Source: Amblyornis subalaris (lineage: Eukaryota > Chordata > Aves > Passeriformes > Ptilonorhynchidae). Taken from it: 64,000 nt of DNA. Location: the NCBI GenBank assembly GCA_018881555.1, contig JACAXG010000169.1:314201-378200 (forward strand). Reading direction: 5' to 3'. The first letter of the stretch is position 1. The number at the start of each line of letters is the position of its first letter. The translations under genes were made by a program, and so were the position numbers. Shown here piece after piece: positions 30,901-42,385 of this stretch. A model generated the notes under the pieces. It ran no database searches, was not told the DNA's origin, and saw only the letters and a list, made by a program, of their open reading frames with translations.

Positions 30901-33900
30901 TGATGACCTCAGGCTGGGATGGGAGCGGGGCTGTCCAGCTTCTGTGCTTTCCAGCTCCCCTGCTGCCTGCCTGCAGGAACATTCTGTCTCGCTATGTCTC
31001 CATCCAGGATAGGAAGGAGCTCAGCAGAGCTGGCAAGCCTGAGGCCAGTTCTCATGTCAGTGCCCCACACACAGTGTGGGCTGNTGTGGGCCAGTGTTCC
31101 TGTGCTGGCTCAGGTCTTGGTTTGAACTGTGGGAGTGACGTGAGGTGGTTCCTGCTCTCTTCTCCCTTCTGCTCACAGGGCATCGAGTCTGAGAACGTGA
31201 ATGTAGTGAAGAGACTGTTCAAAATCCAGAACCTGAATGCCAGCACCATCCGGACTGTGATGGTGGCTGACTGCAGCCGGTACGATTCCCCGGACCTGCT
31301 CCTGGACTACGAGGAGCAGCTGGCTGCTTCCTCCACCTGCCCGGTCTTTGATCTNGGCAGTGACAGCGAGGAAGAAGAGGCCAAGCCCAAGCCGCCTCCA
31401 GAGCCAGCCGTACAGGAATTGCCGGCTGCCGGGGGTGTGCCGGCAGAGCACGGACTGCAGCAGCTCTTTGATGATATCATGGAGGGCCGCGTGGGGCCTG
31501 CCATGACCGAGACAGAGCTGGAGACAAAGGTGGCNGAGCTGTTTGTGCGCAACAGAACTAAACCGCCCGAGCCAAACCTGCTCCCCACAGACAGCAACAG
31601 CAAGACAAAGTACTTGATCTTCACCACGGGATGCCTCACCTACTCCCCGCACCAGATAGGTAAGGGTGGGTCTGAGCCTGGGGCAGCTGGACTCCCTGGG
31701 GGCCTGGGCTGCAGCTGCACTTGGGATTTGGGTCAGAAAAAGACCTGGTCTCTCTGCTGCCTGCTTGTGTGGCAGAAGCTGCAGTTTCCTCTGGGTTCTG
31801 AGACGGCCCCATCACTGAAGGGAGTTCCATCTCCTCCACTTGCCTGAGTGTTTTTTGTCGCTGCCAGCATGACATGTGGCCAAAGTCATGGCAAGNGCTG
31901 AGCAGAAGAGCAAGGAGGAGCTTCCGTCTTAAGGACACCAGCCATGAGCAGCAGTGGGTGCAGGGGCNGGGCAGCACTTGCCCTGGAGGGGTGTGTGGAG
32001 GGACCTCGGTCTTGTTCTCCTGTGGGGGTGGACAGGGCATCAGGGCAAGCCTGGTCTGAGCAGCGTGGAGTTGATGTGTGAGTCNCTTGTGCAGAGCCCC
32101 TGACCCTTGCCTGCCTCCCCTCTGCCCTGGGTGGGACCACCTTTACCTGGGCTTGCAGCNTCCGTGAGGCACTTGGGACTGGGGAGGTTTCCCAGGGGAT
32201 TGTTCACTGCCCCAGCCAGTGTTTCTGTGGCGAGTGATGCTGGGCATGTTGCAGCCTCCTTGCCCAGTGGGGTACAGCGGACTCTGGGTGCAGCATGTGC
32301 CAGGCAGTGGCATTGCTGGTGACCTTATCCTGGGTTAGAATGTTGCTTGCTCTCACCTGGAGGACTCCTGTTAAGGCACCAGGACTAGCAGAGCCTGAAT
32401 TTACAGGAAATCAGCTCAGTGGGGAGCAGGAGCAGGTAAACTGGCTGTTTCCTCAAGAGACCCTAAAGCTGGCAGAGAGGTGGAAAGGACCAGGAGTGTA
32501 GGGAAGGAGGGAGCTGCTCTCTGACAAGATTGCTGTGAAGCCAGACAGTTTCAGTTCCTTTCACTGCTTGCACAGTTGCAGCCTTGCTTCCTTGCTGCAA
32601 GCTTTCCTGACCTTCCCATACATGGTCCCACACCAGTGTTGCCTTTTAACCACCTAAAAGTTAGAAGGCAGACAATATTAAGGGGATAAAGCGGTTACCA
32701 TTTAATGAAGGTCCTTCAGGTACATTATGGCCAAACTGCACACAAGATGCAGACCCAAAAATGCACACGTAATACAGGACTGCGACACTTTTGTAAGTTT
32801 AACAGATTTGCGTATTCGACCCCAACCTTCCAATTAAAGGTCCAGTTAATGAAGTCATTTGGACGCCCTAGTTTGGTCCCCCCCCACTGAGGCCCCCCTA
32901 ACTTCTGGTTCTACTTGTGTTTATGGGACATGGGACAGCGAAATGTCCTTGCTTCCCAGAGGAGCAGGAATGATAGGTTTTTAGGAATATATCCTGTTTT
33001 GAGACGTGGGGTCCTTGGTTCCGAAAGGAGCAAGATTATGGTGGGATCTTAGGAATATGTTTTGTCTTTCTGTCTAACAGGGTAGGGAAAATACTAGCTA
33101 AGAATCTATATAGTTATACAATAAAAGGGTACAGGGCTACAAATATATGGAATATATAAAACCAAAATCTCTTTGGCATCACCAGTACAGCGTTAAGGTG
33201 GGGGAAGGCAGTTTCCAGAGCTGTAGGCAACTTCATCTTTGCCCGCCTCAGTTAGGAAGATGACCTGGACTGAGTGAGCTCTGCTCCATGCTCCTGCCCG
33301 GGGCTGGGTTTGCAGACAGCCATGATGGACCCTGACCTGCCCCAGCTGGCTCAGCCCTGGGCTGAGCTGGGACTGCCCCTGGATCCCCTTGGCTGAGCCA
33401 AGGCCACCTCACAGATTGGGACCTGCCACACACCAAAGCAGAGTCTTTGGGTTCCTGAATTCCTGCACAGCCTCCCAGGGCCGAGGGATTTGTGTGATGC
33501 CTTTGAACTCTGTGACTCCCTGGCTGGCGGCCAGTGCTGGCAGCACAGGCTGCTGCTCAGAGGGCTGGGCGCTGGCTCAGTTCCTGTCCTGCCATGAGTC
33601 ACTGCAGTGTCGCTTGCCCCTTGGTTTGTGTGCAGAACTGGCCCCGTGCACCTGCTCTGTGCCCCCAGGACCTGGAGGAGCTCATTCTGCGCTCACTTCC
33701 CACTCTATGCAGCGCTGCTCCAGCCCAAGGTCCTTGAGTTCCCGTTGCTTGTGCTGGTGCCAGGCTGAGCAGCTTGTCCTGCTGACTCATGTATGTCTGA
33801 GCTTGGAACAGGGAGCATGGTGCTGTGGCAGTGAGGATGCAGATGCTGGTGAGCAGCACCAGTGGGGAGGAAGAACACTGTTCCTGTCCCAAAGGTCCCA

Positions 33901-36852
33901 GGCTCAGGGATGTTGGGAATGGCCTTGGACTTGAGATGCAGTGGGGTGTCACCCCTGTCTTGTTGGGCTGCCAGAGAGGGCTAAAATCAAGGGTGTTACC
34001 AGCAATTCCCACAGAGGGGTGATGGGATGGAATGGTCTAGGCGATCTTCCAGATCCCCCTGGACATGCTGAGGATGAAGCTTGTGTGTGCCCAGGAGCTG
34101 CTGAGGTTCACAGGGGTCCTCCAGGAAGCCGTTGGGGGTGGTTTGTGTTCGAAGAGCTGGAAGGGGACAGGGCTTGACCCATTANGTGTGTCTCCTTTAG
34201 TCAGGAAGTTCAGAAGCTACAAAGCACTTGAACCCAGTTCAGGTTTAAATGTTCTTGGAGCTTTCTGGGACAGATTCCCACCCGTGCTTGACAGTGTCAG
34301 GGGAAAATCCTGCCACAGTCAGTGCATCTGCTGGGCTGCTCCAGGTTGGGTACTGCAGGGAATGGGCCCAGCCCACGGTTCATTTAGGGGAAAAACCCTT
34401 CTGCAACCAGCATGTCTCCAGGGCCAGTGCAGCTTCCATGTGCTCCAGAGCCAGGCTGGGGCAAGGTTTGGCTGTACCCATAAGCACTGGGATCTCCCTG
34501 TCTGGGGTTGGATGTGCCAGGAGGTCACTCAGGGGCAAGGTCCTGGCCCAAAGCCTACCTGGAGAGCTGAAGGAGCCTGGCTGGGATAGCAGCCCCGTCC
34601 CAGTCCTCACCCAGCGAGCTGATTCTCCCTTCTTAGCAGCACCAAGGGAAGCCCCTTACTGAAGTCTGGGGACTCCTCCAGCCCCGCTGGCAGCAGCCTG
34701 TGGAACCGCCTTCCTCTGCTTTCTGTCCCACAGGAATNAAAAGGATCCTGCCCCACCAGATGACAACCGCAGGGCCGGTGCTGGGGGAGGAGAGGCGCTC
34801 CGATGAGTTCTTTGACTCCCTGGATCACGTGATCGACATCCATGGGCACATCATCGGCATGGGCCTCTCCCCTGACCACCGGTGAGCACGGGAGGCTTCA
34901 GCCGCTGCCAGGGTGGGCGAGAGCTGCTCATGGGCTCTGTGGGGGGACCAGGACATGAAGTGACTGTGGTGGATGGATTGGGTGCCTGCTTATCTGGGTG
35001 CTGGTGGTGTGTTACTGCTGAGCGTTGCCCCCGGCCATGGCAGGGATGTGTTGCTGAGGCAGCTCAGCACAGGGTCAGGCCTTGTGGGAGCAGAGGAGCT
35101 GTCCACACCAATGTGTCTTGTTCCTGAGGCATGTTGTCCATAGAATCCTAGGATAGTTTGGGTTGGAAGAGACCTTAAAAACCATCTAGTCCCACCCCCT
35201 TGCCATGGCCAGGGACACCTTCCATTAACCCAGGTTGCTCCAAGCCCCATCCAACCTGACCTGGAACACTTCAGGGATGGGGCAGCCACAGGTTCTCTGG
35301 GCAACCTGTGCCAGGGCCTCCCCACCCTCACAAGGAAGAATTTCTTCCCAATATCCCATCTAACCTTGCCCTCTATCACTTTGAAGCCATTGCGCCTTGT
35401 CCTGTCACTCCATGTCCTTGTCCTAAGTCCCTCTCCAGCTCTCCTGGAGCCCCTTTAGGCACTGGAAGGACCTCTAAGGTCTCCTTGCAGTCTTCTCCAG
35501 TGGAACACCCCCAGCTCTCCCAACCTGGAGAGCTCCTCTCTCCCTTCTCCAGAGCAGAGGGGCTCCAGCCCTTGGAGCATCTCAGTGGCCTTTTCTGGAC
35601 TCACTCCGGCATCTCCACATTCTCCTTGTGTTGGTGGCCTCAGAGCTGGAGGCAGCTCTGGAGGTGAGGTCTCACCTGAATGGAGCAGAGGGGCAGAATC
35701 CCCCCTGACCNGCTGCCCACAAGAGAGCCCCATCCTTAAAGATGGTTTTAATGGGGTTAGAGAGGCGTGACCTGACCCCTAGAGCCGCCTCCCAGGTGTG
35801 GTGGGCCTTTCCAGACACGGCCAGGAGTGTTCAGCAGGCTGTTCCTCTGTTTCAGCCTGGATTGCAGCGAGCTGGGCTGCAGGCTCCGTGCCTGCCGCGC
35901 CCAGGGGCTCTGCGAGCTCTGGCGCGGCACAGGTAACCCCTCCCTGCCCTCCCCAAGGTACCTGTACGTGAACAGCCGGGCCTGGCCGCGGGACTGCGTC
36001 ATCTCGGATCCCATGCAGCCGCCTCCCATCGCNGAGGAGATCGACCTGCACGTGTTCGACCTGAAGACGATGAAGGAGGTGAAGAGAGCGCTGCGCGCGC
36101 ACCGGGCCTACACGCCCAACGAGGAGTGCTTCTTCATCTTCCTGGACGTCAGCAGGGACTTCGTAGCGAGGTGTGTGGGAAGCAGGGGAGAGGATCCTGA
36201 CCCTGTGTCCGGGAGGGCCTGGGGCTATCGCTGTGGGATGGCTGCGTGAGCAGGGCACTCCTGTGTGTTGGGAGCAGAGCAGAAAATGGGGTTGGAAAGA
36301 GCGCAGGGACTGAATTGGAGGGTGTTGATAAAGACTGTCTGCCCTGGTTCTGCTGTAAATCCCTGAGTAAAAGGTAAAGCTGGGGCAGTGGCATAGGCCT
36401 TTTTTGGGGGCTGCAGCTGCAGTGGGGTGAACTGAGGGGCCCTGGATCCCAGAGGGAGCCGCCTGCACAGGGTGAAGCTGGTGGAGACGAGCTGGGACCC
36501 TTTGCCCTCATCCCTTCAGGATGGGGGTGGGAAGGGCAGGGTGTTGAGGCTGCTGAGCTGACACTGGCACCGGTGGACACCCTGACCACTGTCTCTCCAC
36601 CCCAGCGGGGCAGAGGATCGACACGGCTACATCTGGGACCGGCACTACAACATCTGCCTGGCCAAGCTGCAGCACGACAACGTGGTGAACTCGGTGGCAT
36701 TCAGCCCGGTGGAGCAGGAGCTGCTGCTGACAGCCAGTGATGACACCACCATCAAGGTGTGGCGGTCCCCACGGGCCGTGCGTGTCCGGCAGGCCAGGAG
36801 GCCCCAGCCCAGGAAACTGCTCTTCTCCTGGCTCATGAACCAGAAAAGCTGA
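24941..36852 (+). CDS. FBXW5: F-box and WD40 repeat protein 5
   Basis: Substrate receptor of SCF and CUL4-DDB1 ubiquitin ligases; mammalian targets include SASS6, EPS8 and TSC2. 586 residues (human 566). Coding exons: 24941-25130, 27474-27631, 28242-28416, 29715-29863, 31179-31659, 34734-34881, 35958-36170, 36606-36852; all GT-AG and in phase. F-box about residues 8-50, with LPDTVLFEIF and GLVCQQWRAV. First WD40 repeat about 87-118, ending KDCTVKIW. The large fifth coding exon carries an acidic SDSEEEE stretch followed by a proline-rich segment, which is longer than in human. The last WD40 repeat has NSVAFSP and TASDDTTIKVW, and the protein ends NQKS. An ATG seven bases upstream is out of frame and short. 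Five N bases in the coding exons are all at third codon positions. Confidence 0.96.
28709..29165 (-). mobile_element. CR1 LINE fragment in FBXW5 intron
   Basis: The plus strand shows the CR1 3' end in reverse: 'catagaatcccagaatggtt', then 'gggttggaagagacc', 'gccatgggcagggacacc', 'gatggggcagccacaggtt' and 'gaatttcttcccaatatc'. Between coding exons 3 and 4, antisense to FBXW5. Confidence 0.92.
29305..29341. repeat. Two tandem 18-bp units
   Basis: The unit caggaatcaggagtgcac occurs twice in direct succession in an FBXW5 intron. Confidence 0.8.
30790..30870 (-). mobile_element. Short CR1 LINE fragment
   Basis: The 'atcatagaatgtagagtatc', 'gagttggaagcgacctacaa' and 'gagtccaacttctggccctg' blocks are a degraded CR1 3' end in reverse orientation. 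Confidence 0.65.
32650..33185. mobile_element. Probable LTR-type interspersed repeat in FBXW5 intron
   Basis: An AT-rich block in a GC-rich intron (between coding exons 5 and 6) with sharp composition change. It contains an aataaa (about 33120-33126), a TATA-like 'atatataaaacc' (33154-33165) and ends in 'ggcatca'; read on the other strand it starts with TG. It resembles passerine retroviral LTRs as I remember them. The exact ends, orientation and family are not established. Confidence 0.45.
35138..35730 (-). mobile_element. CR1 LINE fragment in FBXW5 intron
   Basis: Reverse-orientation CR1 3' end beginning 'catagaatcctaggatagtt', running through 'ggcagccacaggttctctgg' and continuing into 'ggtgaggtctcacctgaatg'. 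It is the longest CR1 copy in the window. Between coding exons 6 and 7. Confidence 0.92.
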
Positions 36853-38430
36853 ACCCAGGTACCCCTGCTCCTGCAGCTTCCTCACTGCAGCACCTCCTCC
36901 TGAGCTCACAGAGCCCTGAGCCCTGCACAGAGATGAGCTCTAGGCACACAAATCCTATGGCTGAGCCAGGAGGGGCCCTGGCAGCGGGAATCGCCTCCTC
37001 GGAGCATCTGTTTCAAAGACAGGACGTAAGAGCCGGGGGCCTCTTGTGGGCCTGTTGGGCAGCAGCTGAGCTGGTCACTGCAGGGTGGGCTCCCACAGCT
37101 TCTCACCAGCGCTGCTACTTGGGCACAGCTCTCTGGGTGAGCTCTGGGCTCGGGGGACACTGAGGCACGTCCAGCATGGGTCTGTGTGAGCCCGGGACGT
37201 GGCTGGCCCCGACGGGAGCCGCCGGCTGCAAAGCGCTTGGCAGGAGCCACGGTGCAGCTGCACTGTCTGACTGCAGGACTCTCTTAATACTGGCGTTTTA
37301 TTAATGGGTGTTTGTCCCAAAGCTCCACGGGCAACTCGTGTGGCTGCTGGGGAATGTCAAGTGCCTCTTCCCCAAGCACCTTTGCCCAGGAGGGCGGCAG
37401 GGATGGGGGACAGTGAGGNGGCAGGGCTGGGGGCCTGACTGGCCCTAGGGTCTGTGTTGATATCACCAGTTTCCAAACGTGGGAAGGGGGAGGGCTGGTG
37501 GTAACATGGTGCTGGCTTTGCCTCTGTCTTCCTCTGAGTAGCACTTCAATAAGCTATGGATCGGGAACATATTTATTGTGGGGGATCTGCTGTCCCTTTC
37601 TGAGGCATCCGTGAGGACAGCTCACCTCCTGCCCATGCTACCCACTCATGGCACTTTAGGCTCTCTTGGTATGTTCTCTGTGAATAGGTGTAGGCACCCA
37701 TGGGTGCTGCAGGTATTCATTCACCTGCAGGTGATGGGGACAGGGCCCTCCTGCCTGCAGTGACAGCTGAATAAGCTCCCTGTCCGTGGGGCTGACCCGC
37801 CGTGGAGGGGGGTCAGCTCCTCCAGGACCCCACGGGCAGTGGGACGGTCACTTGGAGTGATTATGGACTCTAGTGGTGTNCACTGTCTGTCCCTGAAGCT
37901 TCTCTCCCTGTAGCAGGTACCCAAATGTCAGTCTAAAATTAAGCTCCTAATCTTGACCTGGCCTCGATGGGGCCCCCAGGAGTTGCCGTCGCTCCTGGGA
38001 GCAGGGCTGGGAAGAAGCCACAGGGGGAGGTGTTGCGGGGCCTCCCTGGAACCCAGGGGCAGGTGCCCAGGCCGTTCCCAGCCTGCAGGGGTTGCAGATA
38101 GGCCTGACAGATGTGGCAGCTCCTGTCACAATAGCTCTGATGGCCTTAGCAGCCCCTGCAGCAGGAGGTTGGCACCTGTGCCCCAGCTTCATCCAAAAGC
38201 CCCGTACTCAGGTTTTCTGTCATGAAATGAGGGGTTCCTTNGTGTGTGTGCACACAGGCTCCACATCCTGCTCTGTCCACTCACACAGCAAAGGAACAGC
38301 CTCTCCCTCCTCCCCCAGCTGTGAACTGTCCACCTGTGGCTCGGTGCAGCAGTGAGCGAGGCACTGAGGTGTTGTTTGTACTGAGTTTTGCTCTTCACTC
38401 TGGCATTGAATAAATACTCTGCTAAAGCAT
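36853..38430 (+). other. Probable FBXW5 3' UTR
   Basis: The last FBXW5 coding exon runs into this stretch. The first canonical AATAAA on the plus strand after the stop is at 38409-38414, giving a UTR of about 1.6 kb; an AATAAG at about 37549 could serve a shorter form. No other gene is recognised here. Confidence 0.45.
38409..38414 (+). terminator. Candidate FBXW5 poly(A) signal
   Basis: AATAAA in 'cattgaataaatact'. No competing canonical signal lies between it and the FBXW5 stop codon. Confidence 0.5.
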
Positions 38431-39404
38431 CTCTGCAATGTGAGTTTGTTTTTCCAAGCACTGCTCTGCTGAGGCAGAGCTGAAGCCAGGAGTGTCACAG
38501 GGCTGGGCTGNGGCACTGCAGCAGCTGCTGCCCAGCCTGTGGTTACTTGCCCTGGGCTGGGGAGTGTGGGCAGAGAGCTGTGAGCAACAGGAGAGAGGCA
38601 GGGGGTGGCCTAAGGGCAGCAACGGTCCCTGGCAGCCTTGAGAATGCTCTTCTCTGCCTGAAGAGCAGAGAACACTGCAGGCTCCAGGACAGGCCCAGGT
38701 CTGGACCTTTCTGGATTTATGTTTTTCCAAGCACTAACGGGCACAGAGCAGGTAAGCAGAGAGNCCTGTAGTGCTATTTGGCATTCCTGTGCCACAGCAG
38801 CATCCTGAGCTGCAATGCCACTGTCCCCTCACAGCCCTTTGAATCTTCCTGGTGCAGCAGCTGCCATGGTATGAAGTGGGTCTGGGGGCTCTCCNGAGGG
38901 GACAGGCTCCCATGCATGTCCCTCATGTTCCTCTCTTCTACACACAGTGAGTAGAGGNCACCAGGCTGCTGCCCCTACATGGGCTTAGTCCCTGGGCCCA
39001 TGCTGNAGCTTGGGAGGGGCAGGAACAGGCATCCTGTAGGCACTGGGCTCCCAAGAGCAGTGAGGGAAAAGCTCTTCCTGTCCTGGAGGAGCTCGGAGCT
39101 GTTATAACCCAGGAACAGGAGTCTTGGATTTGCCTTAGCAGCAACAGAACCACTGGAACTGCTTGCCCAGCACTGTTGTACTGGTTCCCACTGGCCCTTT
39201 GGCCCAGTGGAGCTCCAGTAGCCAGACTCCAGCTCCTTCCCTTCCCACTACAGCCCCCCCCCCAATTTGTTTGGGAGTCCTGCAGGAAGGCAGGAGCGGG
39301 GGAGAGCTCCCAGCACAGAAATAGTCCTCCAGCACAGAAACTCCACCCACCCCGTGGCAATTCTGCCCCGTGCTGTGCCCCTATGTCCCCTGGCTCATAC
39401 ACAA

Positions 39405-42385
39405 CGATGCTGTTCAAACAGCTTTTATTAGTGGTTCTGACCATACTACGTCCTCAAGGAAAACAAAACTTAGTTCACAGTGCCAGGCTGAGATGGTGTG
39501 GTCAAAAGGGAAAAAACCCCCACAAAAATCCAGCAGTGGCTTGTGCCCACTGTTTGTTCATGTGGCCACCAGGCTGGCAGAGCTGTGCCCAGGGAGGGGC
39601 TGGACCCCTGCCTGCAGCACATGGGCACAATTCCGGCTGCCAGCTCCAGAGCTGTCAGAAGCCAAAAAAGGCCCAGACAGCATGAGCAGCACCAGAGCTC
39701 CAGCCTCAGCCCCGAGGGGCGGGGAGGGGAAAGCTCCCAGGAGAGGGGCTGGCAGGCCATGTCCCCCCTCCAGCAGCAATCCCATGGGCTGGAAGGGCTC
39801 AGCCTGAGCTTTGCTGCAGCACAGACTCTCCCACCAACCTTCCAGACATGTGCTGGGGCAGGAGGACCAGCTCCCACCCCAAAAGCAGCCCAGACCCCCC
39901 AGCTGAGACAGCATCTCCACAGCCACTCCTGGCACTACCTGGCCAGACACCCCCAGCCCCCCAGCAGGCAGCACCCCAAATGCAAAGACACTCCCATCAA
40001 CTCAGAACAAGCTCCCCCCCATATAACACTTAATTCCCAACGATTCTATGAGCAGAGTCGACCTTCCTCTCCCCTCCCAGGCTTTTGCAAGCCTCCCTGG
40101 GGAGCTGCCTGTGGGTAGGAGCAGGGCTCTGCTAGGCTGGATTTTCCTCATAAGGCACAGGGTGAGTGCAGCAACACAGGGCTTGATCTGTCCCTTGGGA
40201 CAGGCTGGAGGGGGCTTGCACAAAGGAAGGGTCCTGCCACCCCCCTCCCAGCTCTGCCTGGCCGTGCTGGCACAGGCTCCTGGCCCCCTCCCCCTCCTCC
40301 AACAGCAGGGCCGGTTCTGTCCCCAGCCCCTGCACACAGAGGTGTGAGAAGTTCCACAGAGATTCCAAAGGGGGCTCACAGCTCGCCCCAGCATCCATCC
40401 ACAGGCAGAGAGAGCCTCTGGCCAGCACAGCAGCCATGGGTGCAAGAGGTTCAGCTTGGGCCAGGGTCCAGCTCAGCCTGCAGGACACTGGGCACCCCCA
40501 AGCTCCTGGGCAGCAGCAGAGACATCCCAAACAGCCCCAGGGACAGGTTAGGGCAGTGCCAGCACACGGTGGGACAGCCAGACCCTGCAGGGCTCCCTGC
40601 CAGGTCAGAGCGTGATGGCGTTCTGGACCCCTGAGGGTGGGTGTGCCAGAGCCAAGGTGGGAGCAGACCACAAGCAGGGCAGGCTCTGCAGCCATCGGAC
40701 CTGGGCTGGGCACCTGGCAGGAGCTGCTGGCAGTGGGGGGCCAATCCCTGGCAGCCGTGGAAGGTGACCAAGCTCCAGCCCCGCTGCCCAAGGACCAGCA
40801 CAGGAGCCAGCCAGAGCCCCTGATCAGTGCAGGGCATTCACAGCTGGTTCCTGCCACCAACAAAACATCTGGGGCACGTTCAGCCACTGACAGGGGTGTG
40901 GGAAGCACAGGCAAAGAAGGCAACAAAGCTTCGAGTCCATCCAGGATCAGGGCCCATCCAGAGCTATCCATGGCCACAACAAAGAGCTGCAGAGATCAGC
41001 TGGCACTACACAGGGAAACGGCAGCCAGTTCTTTCCCATTAACGCCGAGAGAGATCTTCTCATGGGTGCTGAACATGTGCTGCTCAGAGCGAAGCAGCCC
41101 AGGGACAGAAAGGGGACAGCACACTTCACTGAGGGACTTCTCCAGCCCCCAGGTCCAACCCAGGTGGCTCCCGGTTCAACGTGGGGCCAAGCAGAGGAAC
41201 AGANCCAGGGTGCTGTGACATGGAACCAGCTGGCCCATGACTCCTGAGCTCAGGGATGGGGAGGGACAGCGAGGGACAGCTGCTGCTGACGGCTGCAGGC
41301 CCTGAGCGAGGGCAGGAGCTGGCCAGCAGCACCCACTGCACGGGCAGACAGGAGACATCCCACAGCCTGAGGTGACGGCGCCCAGGCTCACGGACACAGC
41401 AGTGTGGGTGCAGAGGGTTGTGGAGCTCGGCNGTGGCAGGAGCCCTGGGAAGGCTGGTGGAGCTGCCCTGCGGTGGGAAGGAAGCCAGCTCAGAGCATCT
41501 GCCTGTGAGCAAAGACAGCTCCCAGCACAGCCCCCACCCTGCCCAGCGCTGCTTGGCACATGCAGGCAGAGAGTGGCAGGGCCTGGGGCTCTTGGGGTGC
41601 ACACCGAGCCGTGTGTCACCCTCCTCTCCCGGCACAGGAGGGATAGTCTCCATGGCAGATTCACTTCTCTTTCCCTATGGGCATGCCTGGTGCTGTCCCA
41701 CACTCCCTCCTGGGCAGCAGCACCTCCTGCCCCATTCCACACTCCCAGCACACACCACCCAGCACACACCTAGCGAAGGCTGGACTCAGGGCTCCCCTGC
41801 CCTGGAGCTGGGCTCAGCACCCTCCAAACACCGACAGCATCAAACCAGTCTGTGTCCCTCTTGCCCAGCTGGCACTGCGGCCATCACACACCCTCCCTGT
41901 CTCTCGGGGTGTGGAGCAACCAGCAGTGCAGAGCCATGGCACCCCACAGCACACAACTTCCAGGAACACGGAGAGCTCGGAAGGAAATCCTAAATGGCTG
42001 AGCCAAAATCCACAGGAGGTGGAGCTCAGGCAGGGCAAACTGTTGTTTTACTACAGAGCGCTGTGGGTGTCAGCTAAACTGGTAAAGCAAGAGCTGCACT
42101 GGTTCCCACAGGAGTCCAGACAGCAGTAGTTCAGACACCCAAGTCTCTGCACAAAATCTTCTGTATCCCACAGCCTGCCAATGTCCACCTAACCCTCTTC
42201 TCAGGAAAGAGGGCTCCCATCAGACACCTCATTTCCACTCAGAGTGAAGGTCCCTTTTCAGGAAGGGCTTTTCCCCTTCCACTCTGTGCCCCCTCCTCGC
42301 TCTGAGACCTGCCTGAAGTGCAGCACAAGCGGGGGATGCCCCGGGCAGGGCTGGCTCCACGCTCACTGCTCCGAGGTCAGGAGGG
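39405..42385 (-). other. Probable TRAF2 3' UTR
   Basis: No AATAAA or ATTAAA was seen on the minus strand between the TRAF2 stop (42386) and 39429-39424, where AATAAA occurs in 'ctaataaaagc'. This implies a ~3 kb 3' UTR. The minus-strand frame at 40132-40977 (281 codons) inside it has no domain or family match and is treated as non-coding. Confidence 0.45.
39424..39429 (-). terminator. Candidate TRAF2 poly(A) signal
   Basis: AATAAA on the minus strand, the first canonical signal downstream of the TRAF2 stop codon. FBXW5 and TRAF2 are convergent, and their candidate signals are about 1 kb apart. Confidence 0.55.

Noticed and set aside
40132..40977. 281-codon minus-strand frame near TRAF2
   Set aside because: Lies in the probable TRAF2 3' UTR, has no domain, no family resemblance and no promoter or splice evidence.
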